Assembly (NCBI GenBank): GCA_027596195.1
Contig: JADGJG010000103.1
Span: forward strand, 1 to 44,200
Reading direction: 5' to 3'
DNA from: Podochytrium sp. JEL0797
Lineage: Eukaryota > Chytridiomycota > Chytridiomycetes > Chytridiales > Chytriomycetaceae
DNA: 44,200 nt
Shown: in pieces, positions 1-10,697 of the stretch
Layout of the letters: each line of letters begins with the position of its first letter
How positions within the stretch are numbered: position 1 is the stretch's first letter
Made by a program: the position numbers and the translations under genes
The notes under the pieces: generated by a model
The model's database searches: none
Seen by the model: the letters and a program-made list of their open reading frames with translations, nothing else
Told to the model about the DNA's origin: nothing

Positions 1-67
1 AATCCCTCACTCTCTCCCCTAAACCCAACTTTTTTCTGTTGTGGTTGGTGGTCTGGCTGTGGCTCCC

Positions 68-118
68 GGCCCGGCCCCCCCCGGGGGGGGGGGTGGTGGG
101 GGGGGGGGGGGGGGCCCC
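68..118. repeat. C/G homopolymer tract near the left window edge
   Basis: A block of C and G runs, including a G run of about 18 bases, sits in the first 120 bases. Such runs are error-prone in sequencing and assembly, so reading frames across it are unreliable. The stretch from base 1 to 390 holds no gene I can support. Open frames exist on both strands but match nothing I recognise; the minus-strand one becomes a proline run through this tract. It probably contains the upstream region of the ATP11 gene. Confidence 0.6.
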
Positions 119-390
119 AATGGAGGACTCTGCGTACTTGAGAGAATCACCATCTTGGCACCATTGGCAGCTGATTCGAGGAACTTTGAGCAAGCTTTCA
201 AGAGATTCGCTTCATTCGAGACGGTGACAAGAGGAATTATGTTAAACGCGTCTCGTTTTCCGAAAGCGTTAGCCCCCCCAAAAGATCTGTGCGAGGCTCT
301 CCTGCAGTCAAAAAGAATCGTGAAGCGGAACAAGACACTCGGATTCGCCGGATTGCATTCCCTTCCAGGCACTTCTTTTTTTCCTCCAAA

Positions 391-1539
391 ATGTTCGCAC
401 GAGTGACCGCCTTCCGCCCGAAACCCGTCCCTGCATTCCGCCTCCGAGCATTCGCAACAAGCGCCAACGACCCGCTCCCTCTCACCCTCAACAACACTAC
501 ACCAGCCATCGAAAAGTACAAACAGAAGCTGCAAGAACTGTCCCAAAAGTAACACCCCCCCCCCCCCACCATGATCAACATCCCCGGCAGTCGCTAAAAC
601 CCTCTCTTCCCTTACCACCAGAGAAGGCTACAAATCCGTTGAAGAACTCCTCGTCAAGGGAGTCAAGAAGGAGAAACCGAAACGCATCCCGGAAGCCGAG
701 GCGATCGCGAAACGCCATGCCGAACAAGTGAAGCAAGAGAACGAACAGTCCGTGGCGTCTGGAACTGCCCCCAAGAAGCCCGCGAATGCACCCAAGAGGA
801 AGGAAGGGCTTCCGTCGTATGTGAAGGTGTGTAGTGAGATTCGAAGTGATTTGTGTTTTGATCAGGTACAAAAAACAGAGCTTGGATGAGATTGTGGACT
901 TGGATCGATTTGCGGAGGAGGATTCGGCTCGCATTGAAATGATTTGGAACGAATTCCATGCCTCGAAGGCTGGATTCGTGTCGGGTGTGATGACAAAGGA
1001 CTTTTACGAAAAACTCAAGGCAAAGGGCAAGGAATATCCGTTGGTGAGTTCTAGAGTGCCATATCCTCTCTCTTTGTGGTTAAACCCTCCATGACAAAAA
1101 ACAAATCCAGTTCGTCCTCCCACTCCCCAGAGAATCGGGCGTTGAGTTCTTCCTCCTCCAGTTTGCCTTCAACGAAATCTACTACACATCTCTCCTCGAA
1201 TACAAAACGCACATGTCGGAAGCGCGTCCGTTGCTCACGCTCACACATTACGACGATCTCGCGGATTCCAAAAACATTGTGTTGATGCGTGGAGAGAGTG
1301 GCAAAGAGGGGGGAGTGCTCAAGGCGGATGATGCGAGACTGTTGGTGCTGTTGACGCAAATGTTTTATGTCACTGGTGGGGAAAGCAAAAAGAAGCTTGT
1401 GGAGGCGTTCAACAAGAGGCCCGAGGAGTTTGAGTATCAGGTGTGTGATGTTGTTTGTGAATTTTTGGATGGTGCATGCATCTAATGTCGATTTTTTGCT
1501 TAACAGGCTCTGATTGACGCGGCCGAGAAGCTGGAGTGA
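391..1539 (+). CDS. ATP11: ATP11-family mitochondrial F1-ATPase assembly chaperone
   Basis: Five exons (391-548, 622-828, 866-1043, 1111-1440, 1507-1539) give about 301 residues. The second donor could lie a few bases either side, but 829 keeps frame. The N-terminus (MFARVTAFRPKPVPAFRLRAF) is rich in Arg and lacks acidic residues, as in a mitochondrial presequence. The body carries ATP11/ATPAF1 signatures: SLDEIVDLDRF, FVLPLPRESGVEFF, YTSLLEYKTH, ARPLLTLTHYDDLADSK and IVLMRGE. The family binds free F1 beta subunit in the matrix and hands it on during alpha3-beta3 assembly. Intron 1 opens with a long C run. Only about 50 bp separate this stop from the next ATG on the same strand. Family assignment is firm; exact splice borders are inferred. 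Confidence 0.9.
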
Positions 1540-1589
1540 TGCAATCGCAATTCTTCATGAAATTGTTTTTTTTTCTTGTTGTTTTGTCA

Positions 1590-3645
1590 ATGTTCCAGCG
1601 CCCTTCTAAGACGCCCTCGCGCGCACTCAGCCCCGCGCCCGGCACCAACTCGCACGGCACATCCAGCGCCGTGTCGATCCCCGAGATCCTCAGCATTGTT
1701 CTGCACTTCCTGGACACTGCGTCCCTGGCCACGCTGCGCCTCGTCAGCCGCGCGTGGAACCAGACGTGCCGCGACGCCCACGTCGCACGCGCCCGGAACC
1801 TTCTCCACGCCGTCCTCGTCGTCGCCGAGCCAAAGACCCAGGGTGCCCTCAACACCAGACACAACCACCTCTCGCCCGCCCTACTCACACACGCCCTCGA
1901 AATGGCCGCCACTAGGGCCGGCATCGACGTGTCCAAGCCAGGTGTCCAGAGGGACATTGCCGCCCTGATCGTGAGTCCAAGTTTGTTTGTTTGTCAGGGG
2001 GGCGCGGCGGGATCGAAAAAAAAACCTGACAAAACACAACAGCAACACCACCCCATCCTACACGGACTCTCGAAATCAATCACTACCCCAACAAACTTTT
2101 TCCTCGTCCCCATCACCCTCCAATGCACAGACCACACTCTCTCAAAAGACTCCAAATCCTTTGTCCGCAAATTCGTCCCCATCTGCGCCCCAAACACCTC
2201 CACAACAACACCACCCCCAAAACACCTCGTCAACCACCTCTACACAACCTCTCCAACCAACCTCATCCCAGGTTCCCCCACCGACCCATCCACACACGGC
2301 CCACCACCCGCACACCACCACCTCCCCCACTTCATCGCCACCGAAGCCCACTACCTTCCCGACGCATGCCTCCACGCCCTCGTCTCTGTGCACACGCGAC
2401 GCGGCATGTCCGACACGGGCGGCGGGATCCAATACACGATCAAATGTCTCACAGGCTCCCCTGCATCCACCACCTCCCCCTTCTCGCGCGACACGCGCAG
2501 TTTTTTAGCAGACAACCGGGCTCCCGATTCACGAAGGAGTTGTGGGGATCAGGAGTTGGGGCGGCGGTTGAGGGGGTGGGAGGATGGGGTTTTGAGGGAT
2601 GGGTTTGTGGGGAGTTTGAGGGAAGGTGTGTTTGGGAGTGATTTTTGCGCGAGGGTGGAGAGTAAAAGTTGGAGTGGGGGGGATCGGGTGTTTGCTGCTG
2701 GTGCCGGTGCGGGTGTAGGGGAAAGTGGGGGGAGTGGTGGACAAGGGGGGTTGGATGTTGGGGAGTACAGGAGTTTCTATGTGGGTGCCGAGACGGATCA
2801 AATCGAATCGATGGGGGTTGGGGTTTCCACGGGGAGACGGCAGAGTCTGTTTTTGAGTGAATTGCATGTCACGGACGATTGGCTTTCGCATCGAGCGGAT
2901 CCAAGCTGTTGCACGACTCCTGTCGCGGTCGAGAGTTTGAGCTCAACGTACCCCATGGGTCCCTTGTATTGTCGCACCGAGTGGCTTGGGTTGAAGGAAA
3001 GGTGTATTGTGCAAGGGTTGGATTTGGAGCGCACGGGGTTCACGGACCGGACTTTGTTTTATTTGAGAAAGTATGTGTTTTCGGCCGAGTTGGTGGCGTT
3101 GGGGAGGGGAGCCAAGACGACGGTGGTGGGATCGGATCGCGTGCAAGCTACGGTGCAGCAGGTGGGTAACTCGTTGTTGCAGTCTATCAAGGTGGTCATG
3201 CATGTGTGGGCGGATCGTTTGTCGTATTTTTTGGATCACGGTGAGGCTTTCCTATTCATGTTGCTTTGAACAATTCTGATTTTTTTTGTTTGGCGCTTTT
3301 AGACTTCAAAAACAAAATGAAGCAAGCCGACATCATCACCAAAATGCATTTTGAGCCAGAGATAATGACGGCCCATCTTATTCGCTTGCGCCGCGCCGCA
3401 GTGGAGCGGTACCTCGACAACCCGATTGGAATCAAGTACGTTGTGACCCCCCGCCTCGAAAGAAACCCCCTCGCTTACTCTGCACATCCAGGTATCTTCA
3501 AGTCACGGGATACAACACTTCCGACTTGAGCAACATCAATGGACTTTTTGGACATTTATCCCTCCCTGAGGTACACACGACGCGCAGCAAAGCGTTCCAT
3601 GAGAGCATCACGCGATGTGTGAATATGGAGTCCATTAATATTTGA
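1590..3645 (+). CDS. F-box protein, large, substrate unknown
   Basis: Four exons (1590-1970, 2043-3240, 3303-3435, 3492-3645) give about 621 residues. Residues around 30-75 form an F-box: SIPEILSIVLHFLDTAS, then LRLVSRAWNQTCRD. This suggests a Skp1-binding subunit of an SCF ubiquitin ligase. The long C-terminal region has no repeats or motif I recognise, so the substrate cannot be named. The first intron (72 nt) is a multiple of three and has no in-frame stop, so retention would insert 24 residues. I chose the ATG at 1590; an in-frame ATG lies further upstream at 1551 but would overlap the short ATP11 3' region. The second exon is strikingly C-rich in its first 440 bases and G-rich afterwards. 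Confidence 0.75.
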
Positions 3646-3651
3646 CGGCGT

Positions 3652-3671
3652 TGTGTGTGTGTGTGTGTGTG
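3652..3671 (+). repeat. (TG)n microsatellite
   Basis: About ten TG units lie directly after the F-box stop codon, in the presumed 3' UTR. Nothing else is visible in the 257 bp convergent gap up to 3902 except A/T-rich sequence. Confidence 0.9.
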
Positions 3672-3902
3672 TCTGTATAGTTTGGATTTTTTTATTAACG
3701 AACATAACATAGAGAATGGGGGGAGGGGGTCAGTGAGGAGGACACTGGTGAATTATGGACGATTTTCTTTTGGCAATTTCTTTAGCGTTGTTTTGGTTAA
3801 AAAAACAAATTAAGTTATAATAATCTTTTTTGACACGACAACAAAACGACCTCACAAACATCCCAAATCAAACACACAAAAACGCACACAACTCTCCCAA
3901 AC

Positions 3903-5718
3903 TCAAATCTTGACAACACGAGACCTCAACGACCGCCCCTCCGCAGCCGCCGCCGCAACTTCCTCCGCCTCCTCCGCAGCCTCCGCCGCCTTCTGGTTCA
4001 TGGCCTCATCCTCCTCCGTCTCTTGGATCGAGAAATCCTTCTTGGCCTTTCTGGGAGTCTTGCCCTTCTTGCTCGCGCCACGCTTCTTGTCCGTGGCAGG
4101 GGCGACAGGCACAATCACCACCTCAGGTTCATCCGCAACGACCACATCATCCCCAGCTGGAACATCAACGCGTTGCAGTTCCTCCACTTGCTCCCCCTGT
4201 TCTTCATCCACAACCGACTCGGGCCCCTTGTTCTGACCTTCCTCCTCCTCCTCCACTTTCGCTGGCGCAACTTCCTCCTCAACGTCCTCCACGGCAAACT
4301 CGACTTTCTTGTCCAACGGCTCAACTGGCTCCGAATCCTGCGACTCCACCTTCTCCTCCACGCGCATCGCAATGGCCACTTCGTCGTCCACCTCGAAATC
4401 GGCATCGTATGTGCATTCTTCCGCTTGCTCGTGCGAAGCGAGATCCGCGTCGACAACAGCAACAGCAACAACAACTGGAGCAGCATCATCAGCAGCAACT
4501 GGAGCAGGAGCATCGACTTCGGCATTAGAAGCAGCATCAACCGTCTCGGCAGCAGCATTACCCGTCTCCGCAACCGCAACCGCCAACTCATCCTCGTGCT
4601 CAACAGACTCCACAACAACACATTCCACAATCTCCTTCTTCTCGTCGCTTTCACCAGAAACAACACTCTCTCCCATCACATCGTCTTCCGCAATCGCCTT
4701 TTCCACTTCCTCCGCAACAGCATCAACACCAGCAACAGCATGATCCTCACCGCCCATCTCAACCTCTTCGTGGATTTCTTGCGCGTCTTCGGGGAGGAGG
4801 TCCATCTGTTCTTCTTCGAGAAGGGGGGCCACTTCGGAGGGAGTTTTGGATGGGACGGAGGTGTAGGCGACGGTGGGTTCGGGTGGGGTGGGGATGGCGG
4901 TTGTGGCTGTTTCGTGGGACAGTTGGAGGGCCTTGTTTTTTTTGGATGAGGTTTGTGGGTTCAGATGGAGTATTTCAAAAGAAAAGGGTTTGCTTACCGC
5001 CATTTGGGCAGACATGTCCTGGTAGGGTAGGAAGAAAAAGAAACAGGAATCGTTAAAATCAAATAACCAGAGAGAAAAGGCCGGGGGGAAACAAAAAAAC
5101 TCAAACCTCAAGCTTCTTTTTGAGAGCTAGGTTTTCCTTCTTGAGCTTTTCGTTTTCGGATTTGAGTGTGAGTTGAGGGGAAACATGGGCGGGACGAGGT
5201 GGGTGTGGTTGTGGTGTTGGTTGTTTTTTGACTGCAACGGACGGCTTTGGCGGCGGAGCAGAGACGGCGGGTTTTGATTTTGGGCGGGCGACGGCGGGAG
5301 TCACGGTGGGAGTTGTCTTTTTCAAATCGACAGACGAGGCGAATTTCTTGACAGTTGGTTTAGGAGGGGCGGCAGTGGAAAGTGTGGCGGAGGACTGGCG
5401 CTTTTTGAGAAAGGCGTGTTTTTCGGACACGACTGGTTTGCTTGGCGCTGCGGCCGCCGACGAAGACGACGCCAAAGACGACGACGACGACGCCGCCTTT
5501 GCCGCGAAAGGCGCCGCGACACTCACGCGCCGCTTTGTAATCACCGCAGGCGCCGCGGAAGAAGCTTCGGCGGCGGCGGCGGCGGCGGCTTTGGCTTTGA
5601 CAGGAAGCCGCGACTTGGCCTTGTCGCCGTTCTCTGCGCCGGGCGAGGCGGCTGCTGGTGCAGTGATGTTTTTGGTGCTGGTGGTGCGCGTGGCGGGGGC
5701 GGTCTCGGTTGGCTGCAT
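3903..5718 (-). CDS. Ala/Pro/Lys-rich protein with short coiled coil and long acidic tail
   Basis: Two exons (5718-5107, 5018-3903) give about 575 residues. I do not recognise a family. The N-terminal ~175 residues are basic and rich in Ala, Pro, Ser and Lys. A short heptad segment follows (KSENEKLKKENLALKKKLE), which spans the splice site. Most of the rest is very acidic (Glu, Asp, Val, Ala). The last ~75 residues turn basic again with KKRGASKKGKTPRKAKKDF and end RSLRSRVVKI. This layout suits a disordered nuclear or chromatin-associated protein, but that is inference. A further optional 66-nt in-frame intron may exist (GTAAGC at about 4997). The acidic stretch keeps long open shadow frames on the opposite strand, which I do not count as genes. 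Confidence 0.6.
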
Positions 5719-5960
5719 CGCGAGAGGGCGGTTTATGCGCGTTTTTGTTTTTTGGTCGAAGAAAAACAAAATGTCAATTCGCATCAAATCGATCTAAACT
5801 CCACATTCATCGCTTCTACTACTTGCGAGTAAACTACCTATCGAAATGATATGTATTTCTCATCTCTTTTTTTCGCGTCCCGTTTCCACCAAAAGCCGCG
5901 TTTAGATTTTTTTGAATGAAATGGAACTCAACCGCACACAAAAATAAAAAATCAAACGCA

Positions 5961-7363
5961 TCACACTTCCCGCGAAATCTTGCTCAACTCCCCCAAATAC
6001 TCTGCCACCTCCTTCTTAACCCCACCAATCCTCTCCATCAACACACCCACCAACTCGCCATGAAACTGCATCTTCATTTTCGCCTGCGCCAAACTCTTGA
6101 TCTCAGCCTCACGCCCGGGCAACAAATCGGCCAACACGCGCAGGTGTAGCGCATCCGTGGCGAGTTTTTCGGCACTCGTAGTATCGTTGACGTTGTCGCG
6201 AAAGTCGCCGAGGTGGATCAGGACTTGGGCGGTTTCGAGAATCGGCGTGAACCGAGCTGTGAGCGGGGCCAGGAGGTCGGGGTGGTCAAAGTCGAGACCA
6301 AACGCCATGTCCAGGGCGTCCATGTAGATGAGTTTGAGATCTAACCCGAAAGGAAAAAAATAAATAAGAGTACCAAAAAGGGACGAACACCAATTCAAAA
6401 ATCACCTTCAATATGCAACGCGAATTTCCTCAAATTGTTGGAATCAGTACGCAACGCGTCCTGCACGTTACTCAAAAACGACGGAATCTTGAGCCCACTC
6501 GCCACCACCCCATGTCCCTTCACCACAACCTTCTCCCCCTCTTCTTCTTCCCCATCCACTACAAAATCATCATCCCAACTCTCCAACCCCGCATCCGCAC
6601 TCACACTCCGTTCGAGCTCCTTCTCCCTCCGCTGCAAAATCTTGTGCTTCACCCCCGCAGTGAGGAACGCGTCTTCCTCTTTTGAGACCCCCGCGTCTTC
6701 CCACAACACGTCCACGACTCCCGCGGAGGTGTTTGTGGTGCTGGTTGGGGTGGGGAAGTCGAAGGAGGGGGGTGGGTGGGCAAAGGACGGGGCGCTGACG
6801 ACGCGGCGTTGTTGGTGGGCGAGTGTGGCGCGGGTGGCTGGGGCGCGGGGGAAGGGGAGGAGTGGTGCACCTGGTGTGGTGGAAGGGTGGTTCGAAGAGG
6901 TAGAAGAGGGCCCCAGAAACTCCTTGTCCCAGTCCTCTTCCTCTGCAGCGGGTGCCACCACCGCCGCGTTTGCAGTTGATCGCTTGGGGGCGGCGGGGGG
7001 TTGGATCGTGGTTGGTGGATTCGGGGCGAACGCGACTGTTTTGGGGGGTGTAGGTGTGGGTGGGGTGTGGAATCGGGCTTCTCCCATGGATTGGGTGCGG
7101 TGTTTGGCGGCGGCGAATGCGGAGGGTGGGGAGTTGGGTGGGGAGGTGAGGCCTGGGATCGCGAGACGGAGGGAGGCGAGGGTTTGGTGGAGGGACGGGA
7201 GGGCGATGGAGCCGGCGGCTGTGGCGGCGAGGACGAGCTTATGTGGACCGCGTTTAGTGCGCGTTTCGGCGGACAAAGGTGTGGAATGCTGAGTGGAATA
7301 CAAGAAGAGGTGGGGACTTACTGCATTAATGCTCTTCTTGGCTTTCTTCTTTTTAGCAAACAT
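5961..7363 (-). CDS. Candidate Byr4/Bfa1-like septation-network protein
   Basis: Exons 7363-7322, 7288-6406 and 6340-5961 give about 434 residues. The first intron would be only 33 nt and is in frame, so it may instead be coding (445 residues). The middle contains two tryptophan-acidic motifs, DWDKEFLG and ESWDDDFVVDG. The segment GLKIPSFLSNVQDAL then leads into NLRKFALHIEDLKLIYMDALD and a helical C-terminus. Byr4/Bfa1, the partner of the Cdc16/Bub2 GAP that restrains the septation/mitotic-exit GTPase, shows a similar order: WD-acidic motif, an IP.KI-type segment, then a helical region. The match is by eye and weak, so treat the name as a hypothesis. The first 14 residues are mostly Lys. Confidence 0.4.
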
Positions 7364-7879
7364 GGATTGATGGTGTCGTGATCGTGTTTTGTAACTCTTG
7401 TTTTTTGGAGACAATTTCTTTTTCCTTGGGCAAAACAAAGAACTTCTGCTTGCGTACTTAATGTCTCGAATTTCACGTATTACCTACTTTCCGACAGTGA
7501 TATATTGGGAAGTTAAAAAGATAATGCGCGAAAGAGAAAACATTAACGCGTTTTTCAGTTTTTATAATCGCTGAGGGGCTGCACCAGATGCAAAAATCGA
7601 ATCAGGAAAATTTCATTTGAAGTTACTGATACTCCCACTGTTGTGCAACTGCAATGCTTGGTGGGCTGGCCTTTTTTTAACGTCATAATTTACGTCAATT
7701 GAGAGTGTGGGCCTTTGGCGGGCTCGGTTCGTTGACCAGGGGGTGCGGGCGCAAAAACACGTCACTTTTCCGATCGAGATTTTTTTTTGTTTGTCTTCGA
7801 AATCTGGCCATAAATTGGTGGGTGAAGATCCTGCCCATTCTGTGTTCGCTTCTCTCACTCACCCTCGCTTGCTTCAGAC
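7364..7879. promoter_or_regulatory. Shared divergent promoter region
   Basis: A 516-bp gap lies between the start of the minus-strand Byr4-like gene and the plus-strand desaturase, so it should carry both promoters. The middle is A/T-rich (about 7490-7560). I see no convincing TATA box at a standard distance from either ATG, and no open frame worth calling. Confidence 0.5.
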
Positions 7880-9206
7880 ATGGTCGAACTCCGAAGCCGC
7901 ACAGCAAAGGCCGCCCCTGCCGCCGCCGCCACGCATGATGATAGCACCATGCACAAGGAAGACCCACTCAACCTTAGCAGCCCACGCACCGAGTTCTTCT
8001 GGAGCGACCACGACGAGCCGCACGCACTGCGCAGGAAGGAGATGCTCAAGAAGTACCCGCAGATTCGCAAGCTCATGCGCCACGAGCCCATCACAAAGTA
8101 CTATGTGTTTGGACTCGTGGCCATCCAGTTTGCTGTTGCGTATTACATCACGGCCAACAACCTGTTGTGGACATGGCAGTTTTGGGCGTTGTCGTATGTT
8201 GTGGGTGGAACGGCGTCGTCGGCGCTCGTGCTCGGTATCCACGAAGTCACGCACTACCTGGCCTTCAAGGCCTTCTTGCCCAACAAGATTCTGGCATGTA
8301 TCGGAAACCTGCCCATTGTGTTTCCTTTCTGCGTCGAGTTCAAGGTTCGTGTTGCCTTGTTCTTGTTTAATCATGTTCGAACCCAATTTACCCCGATTTT
8401 TGGTTTCCGTGCATCTCGCAGAAGTACCACATGGACCACCACCGCTTCCAAGGAGTGGACGGTATCGATGGAGATGTTCCCACTAGGCTCGAGGCTTTCC
8501 TTTTCAACAGCTTTGCTGGAAAGCTGTTTTACTGCATTACGCAGATTCTCTTCTACGGTAAACTTTCCACCCACCGGGTTTGCAGTTGGCTGATTCAAAG
8601 TCTTTTCCTATAGCTATTCGCCCCACTTTCTCTGTGAAGGCCGTGACATACCGCATGCCAAAAACTTTCGGAGAATTCATTGTGTCGTGGCACGCCATGA
8701 ACATTGCCATCCAAGTCCCCGTGATGGCCTCCGTCGTCTACTTTTTCGGATGGACCCCCATCATCTACTTCATCTCCTCCGTCTTCATGGGAGGTACCAT
8801 CCACCCTATGGCCGGCCACTTTATCGCCGAACACTACGTCACGTCCCCCGGTTCCGAAACCTACTCATACTACGGGCCATTGAACGCACTCGCCTTCAAC
8901 GTGGGGTACCACAACGAACACCACGATTTCCCCAACGTTCCGTGGACGTTGTTGCCCGAGTTGCGCAAGATTGCGCCTGAATTTTACAACGACTTGCCTG
9001 AATGCAAGTCGTGGTTCTTCACGATTATTGACTTTATTAGAACGCCTGGGTATGGGCCGTTTAGTCGTATTAAGCGTATGCCTTCGGTGGCGGATGGGGG
9101 CAAGTTTTTGGAGAAGCCCGCGGCGGATGGTGTCGCGGCTGCGGCTGCGGAGGAGGATGTGAGCTCACCTAATTATGTTGGGAAGGAGGATGGTCTCTCT
9201 TTTTGA
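7880..9206 (+). CDS. DES1: Sphingolipid (dihydroceramide) delta4-desaturase
   Basis: Three exons (7880-8344, 8422-8557, 8614-9206) give 397 residues. The enzyme introduces the 4,5-trans double bond into dihydroceramide at the ER. It carries the three histidine boxes of the DES1/DEGS1 group: HEVTH (about residue 122), HMDHH with HRFQG just after the first intron, and HNEHHDFP (about residue 300). The N-terminal lipid-desaturase signature EFFWSDHDEPHALRRKEMLKKYPQIRKL is clear, shown here in part only as EFFWSDHDEPH. Hydrophobic segments lie at about 75-95, 98-120, 185-225. The first intron falls right before the second histidine box. The last 40 residues are an Ala/Glu-rich tail. Identification is firm. 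Confidence 0.93.
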
Positions 9207-9417
9207 GTCTTGTTATTTTTTAAAATCATTTGTTTCCTTTTGGGTTATATAAAGTTTTTTTTTTATATTTTGGTTGTAATTGTCGTGCAACGCCTGTCCA
9301 AAGCCGATCGATTCTCCCTTGGAAATCATTTTTTCGGCGAAAGAGAATCTTCCTTTACCTTTTCTCTCCCGCAAATTACGTTTTTATTGAGGAAGGAAGA
9401 AAAGAAAAGGGGATAAG

Positions 9418-10611
9418 TCATCGATTAATTCCGAGAGGGCTTGTGGGTCTCGAAGCACCACTTCGAAGCAACTCCAAACTGCCTCGGCTCGCACCCTCCA
9501 CGTCATCACCTCCAGTCCTTCCAAGCAGAGCCAAAGGACTTGTTGGTCGATGCATTCGCCACGAGCCCGACCGCTGCAAATCCACACCGCTTTTCAGATG
9601 TCTCTCGTCCTCGATCACTGGGGAGGATGGCCTCGAAGTTGGGAAAACGCGCCCATTCGGTGACAACGCCCTTGAGCGAGGAATCTTCGACGATCCATCC
9701 GATCTCAATGGTTCAGGGCTCCCAATTGGAAGCGACGCGTGCGACGAAGGCGTTCGCTTGAGGTCCAAAGATGCGTGCTTATGAAGCAAGCCGTGGGGGG
9801 TTACAGGGGTGGGGCTGGTGGCGCGTTCGATTGGCTGCGGTTGAGGTGGTTGGGTATCGCGTTTCTTGCGGATCGAAGCGGTTCGCTTGATGGCCTCAAA
9901 AAAGCTTTCGCGTTTTGAAGAGGGTTCAATTTCTGATGAAGGGCCGGAAGCTGGAGGTGCGGGTTCTGGGGCATGAATGCTCTCACGAGGATTCTCTGGG
10001 AGTGGGCTCACGGCTCTGGCACCCTCAGGCAATGCCACGCTTCCCCGGCGGCTCCCGGGTACAGAAGCCGACGGAAACTCGTCATTCAGATAAAGGGCCG
10101 AGCTTTGTGGACTTGAACCGAACGCTTTGCGGTAGGTCTTCTCGCGCAGTTCCAAGACGCGCTTCTTCTCCTTCTCGTCTTCGATGAGCATCCGCTTTTT
10201 GAGCTTGTGCAGCTTTCGCATCTCCTCGCGCTCCAGCTCGTGTCGCTGGTCGAGACTGGTTTGCATCTGGAAGACGGTCAGGTCGTCCATCAGGGCGTTG
10301 AGCTCCAGGGCCTTCTGGGCCAGCGATTTGGAGCGGTGGATGCCGAGCGACTCGAGGTGGGCCGCGCGCGACTGCAGGGGCAGATCCGACAGCGACGGCT
10401 CGGGCGCACTCATCTTGCGGTGCGTGGCGCTCAAGGGCGGCGCAGGGCTGCCGCGCGTCAGCGAAAGCGCGCGCGAGAGCAGCGACGCGCCAGGCGCCGC
10501 TTCTTGCTGCGTCGCCGCATCGGCGCCAACTTCGGCGCCAGGAAGAGCCGCGGGGCCCTGAACGGGCGCTGGTGAGGGTGTCGCCATGTGCTTGAGCATC
10601 GAGTTGAGCAT
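9418..10611 (-). CDS. Ser/Pro-rich protein with central coiled coil, unknown function
   Basis: One intronless frame of 397 residues. I recognise no family. Residues about 90-165 form a charged helical or coiled-coil segment (for example ELEREEMRKLHKLKKRM). The flanks are disordered and rich in Ser, Pro and Arg, with many sites of the RxxS and SP kind: HRSKSL, RRGSV, SRALSP, RPTSP twice. The short motif RPTSPL occurs twice, at HRPTSPLALLG and at the end in RPTSPLGINR. A regulated cytoskeletal or signalling scaffold is possible but not shown. An alternative start lies four residues downstream. The stop is about 210 bp from the convergent desaturase stop. Confidence 0.6.
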   Translation of the reverse strand: MLNSMLKHMATPSPAPVQGPAALPGAEVGADAATQQEAAPGASLLSRALSLTRGSPAPPLSATHRKMSAPEPSLSDLPLQSRAAHLESLGIHRSKSLAQKALELNALMDDLTVFQMQTSLDQRHELEREEMRKLHKLKKRMLIEDEKEKKRVLELREKTYRKAFGSSPQSSALYLNDEFPSASVPGSRRGSVALPEGARAVSPLPENPRESIHAPEPAPPASGPSSEIEPSSKRESFFEAIKRTASIRKKRDTQPPQPQPIERATSPTPVTPHGLLHKHASLDLKRTPSSHASLPIGSPEPLRSDGSSKIPRSRALSPNGRVFPTSRPSSPVIEDERHLKSGVDLQRSGSWRMHRPTSPLALLGRTGGDDVEGASRGSLELLRSGASRPTSPLGINR

Positions 10612-10697
10612 CGGAGGATATATTGATCCGCCGGGGAGGTTTTTTTAATCAAAAAAAAATTATTGCTTTTTTTCTTTTCTCATGCTTCGCCAACTCT

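Noticed and set aside
19..618. Long minus-strand open frame at the left edge with a proline run.
   Set aside because: It overlaps ATP11 exon 1 in antisense, the prolines come from the G/C homopolymer tract, and nothing in it resembles a known domain.
4023..4949. Plus-strand open frame of about 308 codons opposite the acidic protein.
   Set aside because: Antisense shadow of GAG/GAA-rich coding sequence; rich in Leu/Asn/Arg with no domain or start context.
6435..7292. Plus-strand open frame of 285 codons opposite the Byr4-like gene.
   Set aside because: Shadow frame produced by skewed codon use of the minus-strand gene; the minus strand shows consistent splicing and motifs.
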